NCBI GenBank assembly: GCA_965368405.1
Contig: CBDUMS010000074.1
Coordinates: forward strand, 1-18,897
Direction: 5' to 3'
Length of the DNA stretch: 18,897 bases
Source: S012-113 sp965368405
GTDB taxonomy: Bacteria > Bacteroidota > Bacteroidia > Cytophagales > Cyclobacteriaceae
The notes beneath the pieces were generated by a model. It made no database searches, was not told where the DNA came from, and saw only the letters and a list, made by a program, of their open reading frames with translations. Made by a program: the position numbers and the translations under genes. Numbering within the stretch: the first letter of the stretch is position 1; each line of letters opens with the position of its first letter. Shown here piece by piece: positions 1-6,466 of this stretch.

Positions 1-213
1 TGGGGCGTTTTTGTTGAAATAGTAGAAACAAAATGCGAAGGACTGGTAAGAATGAGTGAAATGAATGACGACTTTTATGAGTTCGATGAAGATAATATGC
101 GCATTATTGGTCGCTCGAATAAGCGAATAGTCTCACTCGGCGATAAATGTAAAGTGAAAGTAATTGATACCGATATCGATCGAAGAACGATTGATCTTAG
201 TTTTGTAATATGA
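1..213 (+). CDS. rnr: Ribonuclease R, C-terminal S1 domain (5'-truncated by window edge)
   Basis: The first 70 codons form an open frame that runs in from the left edge and ends at TGA 211-213. The peptide starts WGVFVEI, continues with EGLVRMSEM, and ends DRRTIDLSFVI. This is the usual pattern of an S1 RNA-binding domain (aromatic, GVFVEI, GLVR, then a closing strand) and matches the C-terminal end of RNase R, a 3'-5' exoribonuclease that degrades structured RNA. The catalytic RNB domain lies outside the window, so the assignment rests on this tail; another S1-domain protein is possible. The stop overlaps the ATG of the next gene in an ATGA arrangement, which suggests co-transcription and translational coupling. 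Confidence 0.72.
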   Translation, partial: WGVFVEIVETKCEGLVRMSEMNDDFYEFDEDNMRIIGRSNKRIVSLGDKCKVKVIDTDIDRRTIDLSFVI

Positions 214-1196
214 AGAACCCCTTAGTACCCAAGGAAATCTCCGAAATCATTGTAAGTGAATTACATAAGATTTCTTACCCAAATTCTCCTGAACGGCTCT
301 ATGAGCCCATGAGATATATAGTGGAACTGGGCGGCAAAAGGCTACGACCATTGCTGGCCCTAATGAGTTATAATCTTTTTTCCGATGACCTTAGCAAGGC
401 CGTTGCTCCTTCCTTATGTATTGAGCTTTTTCATAATTTTTCGCTTATTCACGATGACATCATGGACAAAGCCCCGGTTCGACGTGGCAAAGCAACTGTA
501 CACGAAAAGTGGAACAATAACGTCGCGATTCTTTCCGGTGATGGCATGCTTGTAAAAGCCTACGAACTATTGGAATCGATCGATGCTGACAAACTGCTTG
601 GTGTATTAAAAGCGTTTAATAGAACCGCATTAGAAGTATGTGAAGGCCAACAGTTCGACATGGACTTTGAACAAAGGTCTCTACAGGATAATGCTGTTAC
701 CGAAAAGGAGTATATGAACATGATCAGGCTCAAGACATCCGTTCTTTTTGGATTCAGCTTGCAGTTAGGCGGACAACTTGCCGGTGCCAAAGAAGGTGTA
801 TGCATGAGTCTCTATGATGCCGGTGTGCATCTGGGCCTGGCTTTTCAGCTTCAAGATGACCTGTTAGATCTCTATGGCGGCGAGAAGTTTGGCAAAATAG
901 CCGGTGGTGATATTATTAATGCCAAGAAAACCTTGCTTCTGGTAAAAACACTCGAGCTGGCCGACGCAGAAGATTATGCGCTATTAGTTAATACCCTGGG
1001 AGAAACTAATATTTCTAACGAAGAGAAGGTAAAAATTGTAGAAGGTCTTTACAACAAGTATTCTATTCCAAAAATTGTACAGGAAGAAATTGAAATGCAT
1101 TTGAACAATTTTAATGACACCATGCATACCATTGGTTCCGACAGGGCAGATTTAATGATTGAATTTGTAAATAACCTCGCGCACAGAACTGTTTAA
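210..1196 (+). CDS. Polyprenyl (isoprenyl) diphosphate synthase
   Basis: Trans-prenyltransferase that condenses isopentenyl diphosphate onto an allylic diphosphate in the cytosol, supplying isoprenoid chains for quinones, carotenoids or other lipids. All family landmarks are visible: GGKRLRP at residues 41-47, the first Asp-rich motif DDIMD at 82-86 followed by RRGKATVH, and the second motif DDLLD at 216-220 with GKIAGGDI after it. The 328-residue length is normal. The first motif has the short DDxxD form, and Phe77 sits five residues before it. In archaeal geranylgeranyl diphosphate synthases a Phe at that place limits the product to about C20, so a C15-C20 product is more likely than a long octaprenyl chain; this is inference. 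The gene overlaps the RNase R stop by 4 bp, and no promoter of its own is visible. Confidence 0.9.
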   Translation: MKNPLVPKEISEIIVSELHKISYPNSPERLYEPMRYIVELGGKRLRPLLALMSYNLFSDDLSKAVAPSLCIELFHNFSLIHDDIMDKAPVRRGKATVHEKWNNNVAILSGDGMLVKAYELLESIDADKLLGVLKAFNRTALEVCEGQQFDMDFEQRSLQDNAVTEKEYMNMIRLKTSVLFGFSLQLGGQLAGAKEGVCMSLYDAGVHLGLAFQLQDDLLDLYGGEKFGKIAGGDIINAKKTLLLVKTLELADAEDYALLVNTLGETNISNEEKVKIVEGLYNKYSIPKIVQEEIEMHLNNFNDTMHTIGSDRADLMIEFVNNLAHRTV

Positions 1197-1241
1197 AGTA
1201 GGCCCTTTTCTCAGGTACAATTCCAGGATTAATTTGTAAAT

Positions 1242-1249
1242 TTACTTTG
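1242..1249 (+). promoter_or_regulatory. Putative -7 promoter element upstream of the outer-membrane protein gene
   Basis: TTACTTTG matches the Bacteroidota -7 consensus TAnnTTTG at 5 of 6 fixed positions. It lies 12 nt before ATG 1262. A -33 TTG at normal spacing is not evident, so the call is tentative. It covers the TTG at 1247, which argues against that codon being the start. Confidence 0.35.
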
Positions 1250-1261
1250 CACATATTTTCT

Positions 1262-1879
1262 ATGGCAATGAGAAAACTCACAGTAATTTTTTTAATTATG
1301 GCTGTCGGGTTAGGCAGCTCTAATGTTTATGGTCAAGGTGCTCCGAAGCCGATATTTGGAGCGAAAGGTGGTCTGAATTTTGCCAATATTTCAGGTGATG
1401 AGTCAGACAATAAAATGAAAACGGCTTTTCATGCCGGTGTTTATTCTGAAGTATTCTTCGATTACTTTTTAATGATGCAAGCGGAGTTACTTTTATCTTA
1501 TCAAGGACACGCCCCAGTAGACGACAATAGCTTTAGCACATCCTTGAATTTATGGTATATCAACTTACCCATCATGGCGCGTTATAATCTTGGGTACAAC
1601 TTTAATGTCCATGCAGGAATCCAGTTGGGCTTTCTAATGAGCGCCAAGGTTAAATACAACGATTCTTCCTTCGAAGATTTTGATGTTAAAGATCAAACCA
1701 ACGGTTTCGATTTTGGCATTCCTGTTGGTGTTGGTTATGAATTATGGGATCGCAAATTAAACGCTACAGTTAGGTATGTAATCCCAATTAGTAATCTAAG
1801 TCAAGATGCTGGCTCTACCCGAAAAAACAGTGTTTTTCAAGTATCTCTGGGTATTAAACTGATGACAGTTGATGAGTAG
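1262..1879 (+). CDS. Outer-membrane beta-barrel protein, PorT-like family
   Basis: Predicted small outer-membrane beta-barrel of about 205 residues. An N-terminal signal peptide is clear: MRK, then a hydrophobic stretch, then a likely cleavage site near SNVYGQ. The mature part starts FGAKGGLNFANISGD and continues with alternating strands containing GVYSEVFF, YINLPIMARYNLGYNFNVHAG and GIPVGVGYEL. This is the usual pattern of the Bacteroidota outer-membrane beta-barrel family (PorT / OMP_b-brl_2). The frame could be extended to a TTG at 1247, but that codon overlaps the likely promoter core, so ATG 1262 or ATG 1268 is preferred; both leave the signal peptide intact. The gene ends before a strong terminator. 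Whether it is structural or part of a secretion complex cannot be told from sequence. Confidence 0.78.
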   Translation: MAMRKLTVIFLIMAVGLGSSNVYGQGAPKPIFGAKGGLNFANISGDESDNKMKTAFHAGVYSEVFFDYFLMMQAELLLSYQGHAPVDDNSFSTSLNLWYINLPIMARYNLGYNFNVHAGIQLGFLMSAKVKYNDSSFEDFDVKDQTNGFDFGIPVGVGYELWDRKLNATVRYVIPISNLSQDAGSTRKNSVFQVSLGIKLMTVDE

Positions 1880-1890
1880 ACTGCAAGCTG

Positions 1891-1943
1891 GGTACCTCTA
1901 ATAAAAGAGGCATGATTTAATCAATCATGCCTCTTTTGGTACC
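1891..1943. terminator. Bidirectional intrinsic terminator
   Basis: A perfect 15-bp stem (1903-1917 with 1923-1937) encloses a 5-nt loop. The outer bases are A-rich on one side and T-rich on the other, so each strand ends its stem in a T-run. A GGTACC flanks the hairpin on both sides (1891-1896 and 1938-1943). It sits between two convergent genes (stops at 1879 and 1949) and should end transcription in both directions. Confidence 0.9.
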
Positions 1944-1948
1944 AAGAA

Positions 1949-4165
1949 TTACAGGTGAAGGTCCTTCAAAATGCTATTTAATGTAGCACTCGGGCGCATA
2001 GCTTCTCCCGCCTTACTATCATCGGGTTGATAATATCCTCCGATATCTTGCGGTTGACCTTGTGCTCCAATTAACTCTTCGTTAATCTTAGCTTCATTTT
2101 CTGCCAAGGCTTTCGCTACTGCCGTAAACTTAGCTTGTAGTTGAGTGTCGGTGGTCTGGTTCGCCAACTCTTCTGCCCAATATAAAGCGAGATAGAAATG
2201 CGAGCCTCGGTTATCAATACCTCCTAGCCTACGGGTAGGAGACTTATTTTCTTCAAGCAATCTACTTGTTGCCGAATCCAACGTTTCCGAAAGAATTTTA
2301 GCAATCGGATTATCAAAATTTTCCGCTAAATGCTCCAGCGAAACAGCCAGAGCTAGGAACTCGCCCAGAGAATCCCAGCGTAAATAGCCCTCTTCTACAA
2401 ACTGCTGTACGTGCTTCGGCGCTGAACCTCCTGCTCCTGTTTCAAATAAACCACCTCCGTTCATCAGCGGTACGATCGAGAGCATTTTTGCACTTGTCCC
2501 TACTTCAAGAATTGGAAATAAATCCGTAAGGTAATCGCGAAGTACATTGCCTGTTACTGATATTGTATCTTCTCCTTTTCGGATTCGCTCGATAGAATAC
2601 TTGGTTGCTTCGAGTGGTGCTTTTATTAAAATCTCTAAGCCAGCTGTATCGTGCTCAGGTAAATAGGCTTTTACTTTCTTAATTAATTCTGCATCGTGTG
2701 CACGATTTTCATCAAGCCAAAAAACGGCGGGCGAGCCTGTAGCTCGTGCTCGGCGAACCGCTAATTTTACCCAATCTTTAATAGGGGCATCCTTAACCTG
2801 ACACATACGAAACACATCATCTTTGGCAACTGATTGCTCGAGAAGCACCTTGCCCTCTTCGTCTATTACCTGAATGGTTCCGGCTGCATCGAGTTGAAAA
2901 GTTTTATCGTGCGAGCCATATTCTTCTGCTTTTTGAGCCATAAGACCTACATTAGGAACGCTCCCCATAGTAGCCGGATCGTATGCCCCATTAAGTTTAC
3001 AGTCATCAATCACCGCCTGGTATACTCCAGAGTAACAGCGATCGGGAATTACGGCTTTGGCGTCTTGCTGTTGGCCATCAGCATTCCACATCTGACCAGA
3101 AGTTCTGATCATGGCTGGCATGGAAGCATCGATAATTACATCACTAGGTACATGTAAATTAGTTATCCCTTTATCTGAATTTACCATGGCCAAATCTGGT
3201 CCATCTTTATAAACCTGTTCGATAGCGGCAATAACTTCAGCCTCTTTAGCATGACCCTTTAGCTTGGCATACAAATCTCCCAGCCCATTATTCGGATTAA
3301 TACCTAATTCTTCAAACAGTTCAGCATATTTTTCAAATACCTCTTTAAAGAATACGGCTACTACTGCTCCAAAAATTATTGGATCAGAGACCTTCATCAT
3401 CGTAGCCTTTAAATGAACTGAGAAGAGTACGTTTTTCTTTTTGGCATCTTCAATTTGCTCAGCAAAAAACTCCTTCAAGCTTTGCATATTCATCACTGAG
3501 GCATCAATTATTTCTCCCACTAATATGGCGAAGTCTGACTTCAGTAGTTTTTTATTACCGGATCTGTCTGCGAACTCAATCTTAACCTTGCAGTCTTTCT
3601 CCACTGTTGTAGATTTCTCCGATCCAAAAAAGTCATTCTTCGACATGCTCGATACATGCGTTTTTGAGTCGCTGCTCCATGCTCCCATAGAGTGAGGATG
3701 CTTTCGGGCGTAATTCTTCACCGCTTTTGGTGCCCTACGATCTGAGTTGCCTTCACGCAATACAGGGTTAACAGCACTGCCTAATACTTTGGCATACCTG
3801 GTCTTTATTTCTTTTTCGTCTTCTGATTTGGGCTCAGAAGGATAGTCTGGAAGCTTATACCCCTGAGATTGGAGTTCTTTTATCGCCGCTTGAAGCTGTG
3901 GAATCGAAGCGGAAATATTTGGCAACTTAATTATGTTTGCTTCTGGTGTCTTCGCTAAATCACCAAGCTCTGCCAGCGCATCATTTTGTTGCTGTTCTGA
4001 GGTTAAGTAATCAGAAAAATTAGCCAGGATTCTGCCCGCCAAAGAAATATCTCGTGTTTCAACCTCTACCCCCGCTACGGTTGTAAAAGCTTTTACAATA
4101 GGAAGCAAAGAATAGGTTGCTAAAGCCGGAGCTTCGTCTGTTTTTGTGTAGATTATTTTCGCCAT
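1949..4165 (-). CDS. icd: Isocitrate dehydrogenase, NADP-dependent, monomeric type
   Basis: Cytosolic TCA-cycle enzyme that oxidatively decarboxylates isocitrate to 2-oxoglutarate with reduction of NADP+. The 738-residue length is typical of the large monomeric class (PF03971), which is unlike the ~420-residue dimeric enzyme. Characteristic segments are KTHVSSMSKNDFFGSEKS (168-185, substrate-binding serines), HLKATMMKVSDP (251-262), NSDKGITNLHVPSDV (329-343), DASMPAMIRTSGQMWN (346-361), DRCYSGVYQ (375-383) and ETGAGGSAPKHVQQ near residue 580. K253, D346 and Y416 fall where the Azotobacter monomeric enzyme has catalytic and metal-binding residues, judged by local alignment only. ATG at 4165 is the natural start. 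A weak -7-like TATTTTTA lies at 4188-4195, 22 nt upstream. The gene is monocistronic, ends at a terminator, and shares a divergent promoter region with the lipoprotein at 4354. Confidence 0.96.
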   Translation of the reverse strand: MAKIIYTKTDEAPALATYSLLPIVKAFTTVAGVEVETRDISLAGRILANFSDYLTSEQQQNDALAELGDLAKTPEANIIKLPNISASIPQLQAAIKELQSQGYKLPDYPSEPKSEDEKEIKTRYAKVLGSAVNPVLREGNSDRRAPKAVKNYARKHPHSMGAWSSDSKTHVSSMSKNDFFGSEKSTTVEKDCKVKIEFADRSGNKKLLKSDFAILVGEIIDASVMNMQSLKEFFAEQIEDAKKKNVLFSVHLKATMMKVSDPIIFGAVVAVFFKEVFEKYAELFEELGINPNNGLGDLYAKLKGHAKEAEVIAAIEQVYKDGPDLAMVNSDKGITNLHVPSDVIIDASMPAMIRTSGQMWNADGQQQDAKAVIPDRCYSGVYQAVIDDCKLNGAYDPATMGSVPNVGLMAQKAEEYGSHDKTFQLDAAGTIQVIDEEGKVLLEQSVAKDDVFRMCQVKDAPIKDWVKLAVRRARATGSPAVFWLDENRAHDAELIKKVKAYLPEHDTAGLEILIKAPLEATKYSIERIRKGEDTISVTGNVLRDYLTDLFPILEVGTSAKMLSIVPLMNGGGLFETGAGGSAPKHVQQFVEEGYLRWDSLGEFLALAVSLEHLAENFDNPIAKILSETLDSATSRLLEENKSPTRRLGGIDNRGSHFYLALYWAEELANQTTDTQLQAKFTAVAKALAENEAKINEELIGAQGQPQDIGGYYQPDDSKAGEAMRPSATLNSILKDLHL

Positions 4166-4212
4166 AATGATTAAGAAATTAGGAATGTAAAAATAGCGCT
4201 TTAGGCTCGATT

Positions 4213-4268
4213 GATACAGTAATATTCATCACAAATTGGCAATAAATTCGTTAAATGATTACTGTATC
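4213..4268. promoter_or_regulatory. Widely spaced perfect 11-bp inverted repeat in the icd/lipoprotein divergent region
   Basis: GATACAGTAAT (4213-4223) and its exact reverse complement ATTACTGTATC (4258-4268) are separated by 34 bp. Each arm contains TACnGTA, itself palindromic about its centre, so the arms may be two operator copies 45 bp apart rather than one hairpin. The position between two divergent start codons favours a transcription-factor site; no factor can be named. Confidence 0.45.
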
Positions 4269-4353
4269 TTCTTTCATATTGGTAAATTGTAGATATAAAC
4301 AGTGCAATCATAAAATGACCGAACAGTTTTCACCCATCTCATAACTCATAATC

Positions 4354-4878
4354 ATGAAAAATTTAATCCCACTTGTTTTAGCCATAATCGTATTTACGTC
4401 ATGCACCGAAGTCATATTTCAGGATCCCCAACCATTAGGGGCTAAGGCCCTAAAAGAGATTCCTGAAGAGCTTCAAGGTCAATTCTCCTTTGTAATCTTA
4501 AATGAAGAAACGGTAATGGAAATTGGAGACAACTTTGTTTCTGGCGACGATGGCAAGGCTTACTTGTCAGATTCCGTTATTATTAAAAAATTAGGCAACC
4601 GCTATGTTGTAAACAAACTGGTTACGCAAGGCGATACTAAAAAAGGCAACTGGCAAACCTATGTTTTAGAAGACAAAGGTTGTGGCTTTGTTAAAGCAAC
4701 TTCCTTTATCATTAATAGCGAAACCTATATAGAACCTTTTGTTGCTGAAACTAGCGGTACCAAGGTAGGCCAGGGCCAAGAAATTTCAATTATAGTGAAA
4801 CCAACTGCCGATGAGTTTAACGCAATGTTGGCCAACGACAGTGTTACGGTTTCAATAATTTTAGAGCGAATCAAATAA
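4354..4878 (+). CDS. Lipoprotein of unknown function
   Basis: A 174-residue predicted lipoprotein. The N-terminus has two charged/polar residues, a hydrophobic stretch and a lipobox VFTSC with the acylated Cys at residue 17. No acidic run follows the Cys, so there is no sign of the Bacteroidota surface-export signal; a periplasm-facing anchor is more likely. The mature part is rich in polar residues and beta-prone (QFSFVILNEE, KLGNRYVVNKLVTQGD, EISIIVKPTADEF). I recognise no family. The stop codon TAA (4876-4878) directly abuts the stop codon of the convergent redoxin gene, leaving no intergenic base. It is divergent from icd. Confidence 0.75.
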   Translation: MKNLIPLVLAIIVFTSCTEVIFQDPQPLGAKALKEIPEELQGQFSFVILNEETVMEIGDNFVSGDDGKAYLSDSVIIKKLGNRYVVNKLVTQGDTKKGNWQTYVLEDKGCGFVKATSFIINSETYIEPFVAETSGTKVGQGQEISIIVKPTADEFNAMLANDSVTVSIILERIK

Positions 4879-5511
4879 TTACATTTCGGCTCTTTTCTTC
4901 TTACTGGCTTCAGACCATTTAATCGTACAACCAATAGCCTTTGTAGAAGTGGTCTCAACTGGCTTGCTTGCCATTAGTGCACTCATTGCGTCCTCGACAT
5001 ACTTCTTTGTAACAGCGCTTGCGTCACGTGAATTATTGTCGATTGCACCAACATATTTTACAATGAAGTCACTGTTTTCCTTATTTAAAATGTAAACATG
5101 AGGTGTATTCGTTGCACCGTATGCAATTGTTATATCCTGTGTTGCATCAAATACATAAGGAAATGGAAACTCCTTTTCCTTTGCTCTAACCTGCATCTTT
5201 TCGAAAGAATCACCGGGTTGAACAATAGGATCATTAGGGTTAATGGCAATAACCGGGTAGCCTGATGGTGCATATTTATTGTGCAAATCAATAATTCTGT
5301 CCTCATAAGCAACTGAATAAGGGCACGTATTGCAGGTGAAAATCACGATGTAACCCTTATTCGCAGCATTCCCTGCCATGGAAATCATTTTCCCATCAAC
5401 ATTTTTGAGGTTAAAATCAATGGCCTTATCTCCAACGGTATAACCCGACTTTTCTGTGCTCCCTGCGAGAAGCATTGTAGACAATAAAATTGTAGTTAAT
5501 ACTTTAAACAT
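4879..5511 (-). CDS. Secreted redoxin / AhpC-TSA-like thioredoxin-fold protein
   Basis: Thioredoxin-fold protein, probably periplasmic, of 210 residues. The motif FTCNTCPYSVAYEDRI (58-73) carries C60 and C63 (CNTC), which corresponds to the CNxCP site of the redoxin family with a peroxiredoxin-like domain. The cis-proline motif TNTPHVY is at 135-141, and a third cysteine occurs in the C-terminal KAIGCTIKW, also seen in this family. The N-terminus looks like a secretion signal, but where a lipobox would fit (LLAGS) the Cys is replaced by Ser, so the protein is probably soluble. It starts 5 bp after the TlpA/ResA-like gene on the same strand, and the pair is very likely one transcript. Electron donor and substrate are unknown. 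Confidence 0.82.
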   Translation of the reverse strand: MFKVLTTILLSTMLLAGSTEKSGYTVGDKAIDFNLKNVDGKMISMAGNAANKGYIVIFTCNTCPYSVAYEDRIIDLHNKYAPSGYPVIAINPNDPIVQPGDSFEKMQVRAKEKEFPFPYVFDATQDITIAYGATNTPHVYILNKENSDFIVKYVGAIDNNSRDASAVTKKYVEDAMSALMASKPVETTSTKAIGCTIKWSEASKKKRAEM

Positions 5512-5516
5512 AATTT

Positions 5517-6008
5517 CTAGCGTTTAGTAAATTTTAGATAATCCTTTTCAAGTTCGTCATTTTCAAACTCTTTTTCAAGAAAAATTCTTCTACCGGTCGA
5601 TGGCTCAATAATTAGAGTAGCCGGTATAGCACCCGACCATGTCGAATCCACCATGTCGATCCAAAGATTATAGTCAACTTCTTCCATTAGAAGAACCCGC
5701 TCCGTAATTTCATTTTTATCCAAGTAGGGGATAACCTTACTCTCAAGGTTGTCGATAAAATCGAGTGATACCAGGCTTAAGGAAACCTCTGGATACTGCT
5801 CGGCTAACGCAATAAATTGTGGCATTTCTTTTACACATGGCTTACACCAAGTTGCCCAAAAATTTATTATGTGTACTTCGTGTCCGTCCTCGGCTATCAG
5901 GTTTTTGAGTCCCTCAATTTGAACAACCTCTACACGCTCTTTTGGCTTTGAACAGCCCTGCCATATTATTAAAATACTCAGCAACAACAACTTAGATATA
6001 TCCTTCAC
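5517..6008 (-). CDS. TlpA/ResA-like thioredoxin-domain lipoprotein
   Basis: Envelope thiol-disulfide oxidoreductase of 163 residues. The active site is WATWCKPCVKEMP (51-63) with C55 and C58, the classic ResA/TlpA signature. The N-terminus MKDISKLLLLSILIIWQGC has the features of a lipoprotein signal, although WQGC is an imperfect lipobox (Trp at -3). Proteins of this type reduce disulfides in cytochrome c maturation or other envelope proteins; no maturation genes are nearby. The start is GTG at 6006-6008; no ATG is available before the signal sequence. A plausible promoter is TTG 6055-6057 with TGAATTTG at 6029-6036. The redoxin gene follows 5 bp downstream, suggesting a two-gene redox unit. 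Confidence 0.85.
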   Translation of the reverse strand: MKDISKLLLLSILIIWQGCSKPKERVEVVQIEGLKNLIAEDGHEVHIINFWATWCKPCVKEMPQFIALAEQYPEVSLSLVSLDFIDNLESKVIPYLDKNEITERVLLMEEVDYNLWIDMVDSTWSGAIPATLIIEPSTGRRIFLEKEFENDELEKDYLKFTKR

Positions 6009-6028
6009 GTTAAACTTTTTAAATTGTA

Positions 6029-6057
6029 CAAATTCAAGAATTAGATAACTATTCCAA
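6029..6057 (-). promoter_or_regulatory. Putative promoter of the TlpA/ResA-redoxin pair
   Basis: Read on the minus strand, TTG (6057-6055) is followed 18 nt later by TGAATTTG (6036-6029), one mismatch from TAnnTTTG. The -7 element lies 20 nt before the GTG start. Confidence 0.33.
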
Positions 6058-6073
6058 TTTCAAATTTACTAAA

Positions 6074-6199
6074 TTACTCACAATCAAGCTTTTTACAGAA
6101 ATATACTTTTTTATCAAGCATTTCTTTTTCCGGAACATCACCAAAATTAGCCTGAACCGTTGGTGGCAAACTGAAAGCAGTAACACGAGAATTTTCCCA
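6074..6199 (-). pseudogene. Possible gene remnant or small ORF without an ATG start
   Basis: Between an in-frame TAG (6200-6202) and TAA (6074-6076) there are 41 sense codons. The peptide starts WENSRVTAFSLPPTVQ, continues with NFGDVPEKEMLDKK and ends VYFCKKLDCE. Its composition looks protein-like, with charged and hydrophobic residues mixed, and the 5' half is clearly richer in G+C than the surrounding DNA. No ATG precedes the Met at position 27; the only early alternative is TTG at 6169. I do not recognise the peptide. It may be the 3' end of a decayed gene, a small protein with a TTG start, or a chance frame. Confidence 0.28.
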
Positions 6200-6445
6200 C
6201 TATTCTATATGAAATTGTAATATAACTAGATATTCCCATTTTGGGAACAGTTATAAACAATACTAAATACTTATCAACAAAAATTAAGGTAAATAGTATA
6301 ACTTATTGATTATGTGTATTTTATGCATAAATCAAATTTTTGAGATTTTGTGGATAAGATTTAAATAATAGTGGAATATGGCCATTTATTGCCCTTTTTT
6401 GCATTTTAATATTCTTAACTAACCACTTCCATAAAAATTGCACTC

Positions 6446-6459
6446 AGGTAATTTTACCT
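6446..6459. terminator. Weak hairpin after the ClC gene
   Basis: AGGTAA-TT-TTACCT is a perfect 6-bp inverted repeat located 7 bp past the ClC stop codon. On the minus strand a run of five T follows about 8 nt later. The stem is short and A+T-rich, so termination is only a possibility. Confidence 0.3.
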
Positions 6460-6466
6460 CTAAAAT

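Larger units (their letters stand above)
6009..6466. other. AT-rich 458-bp intergenic region with DnaA-box-like sites
   Basis: This is the longest gene-free stretch in the window, between two minus-strand genes. It holds an exact E. coli-type DnaA box on the minus strand (plus-strand TGTGGATAA, 6349-6357), TTATCAACA at 6271-6279 (one mismatch) and TTATAAACA at 6251-6259 (two mismatches, exactly 20 bp before the previous one). The palindrome TTATGCATAA is at 6321-6330. A 15-bp TTCCCA-TTT-TGGGAA inverted repeat is at 6233-6247, with a second TTCCCA at 6194-6199. The part from about 6130 to 6180 is near half G+C and sits in a relic-like ORF. The promoter of the TlpA-like gene is at the left end and a weak hairpin at the right end. 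An origin, a DnaA-titrating site or chance are all possible. Confidence 0.4.

Noticed and set aside
2834..3695. Plus-strand ORFs (107 and 84 codons) opposite icd
   Set aside because: They lie wholly antisense to a strongly conserved enzyme and have no domain or signal; shadow frames.
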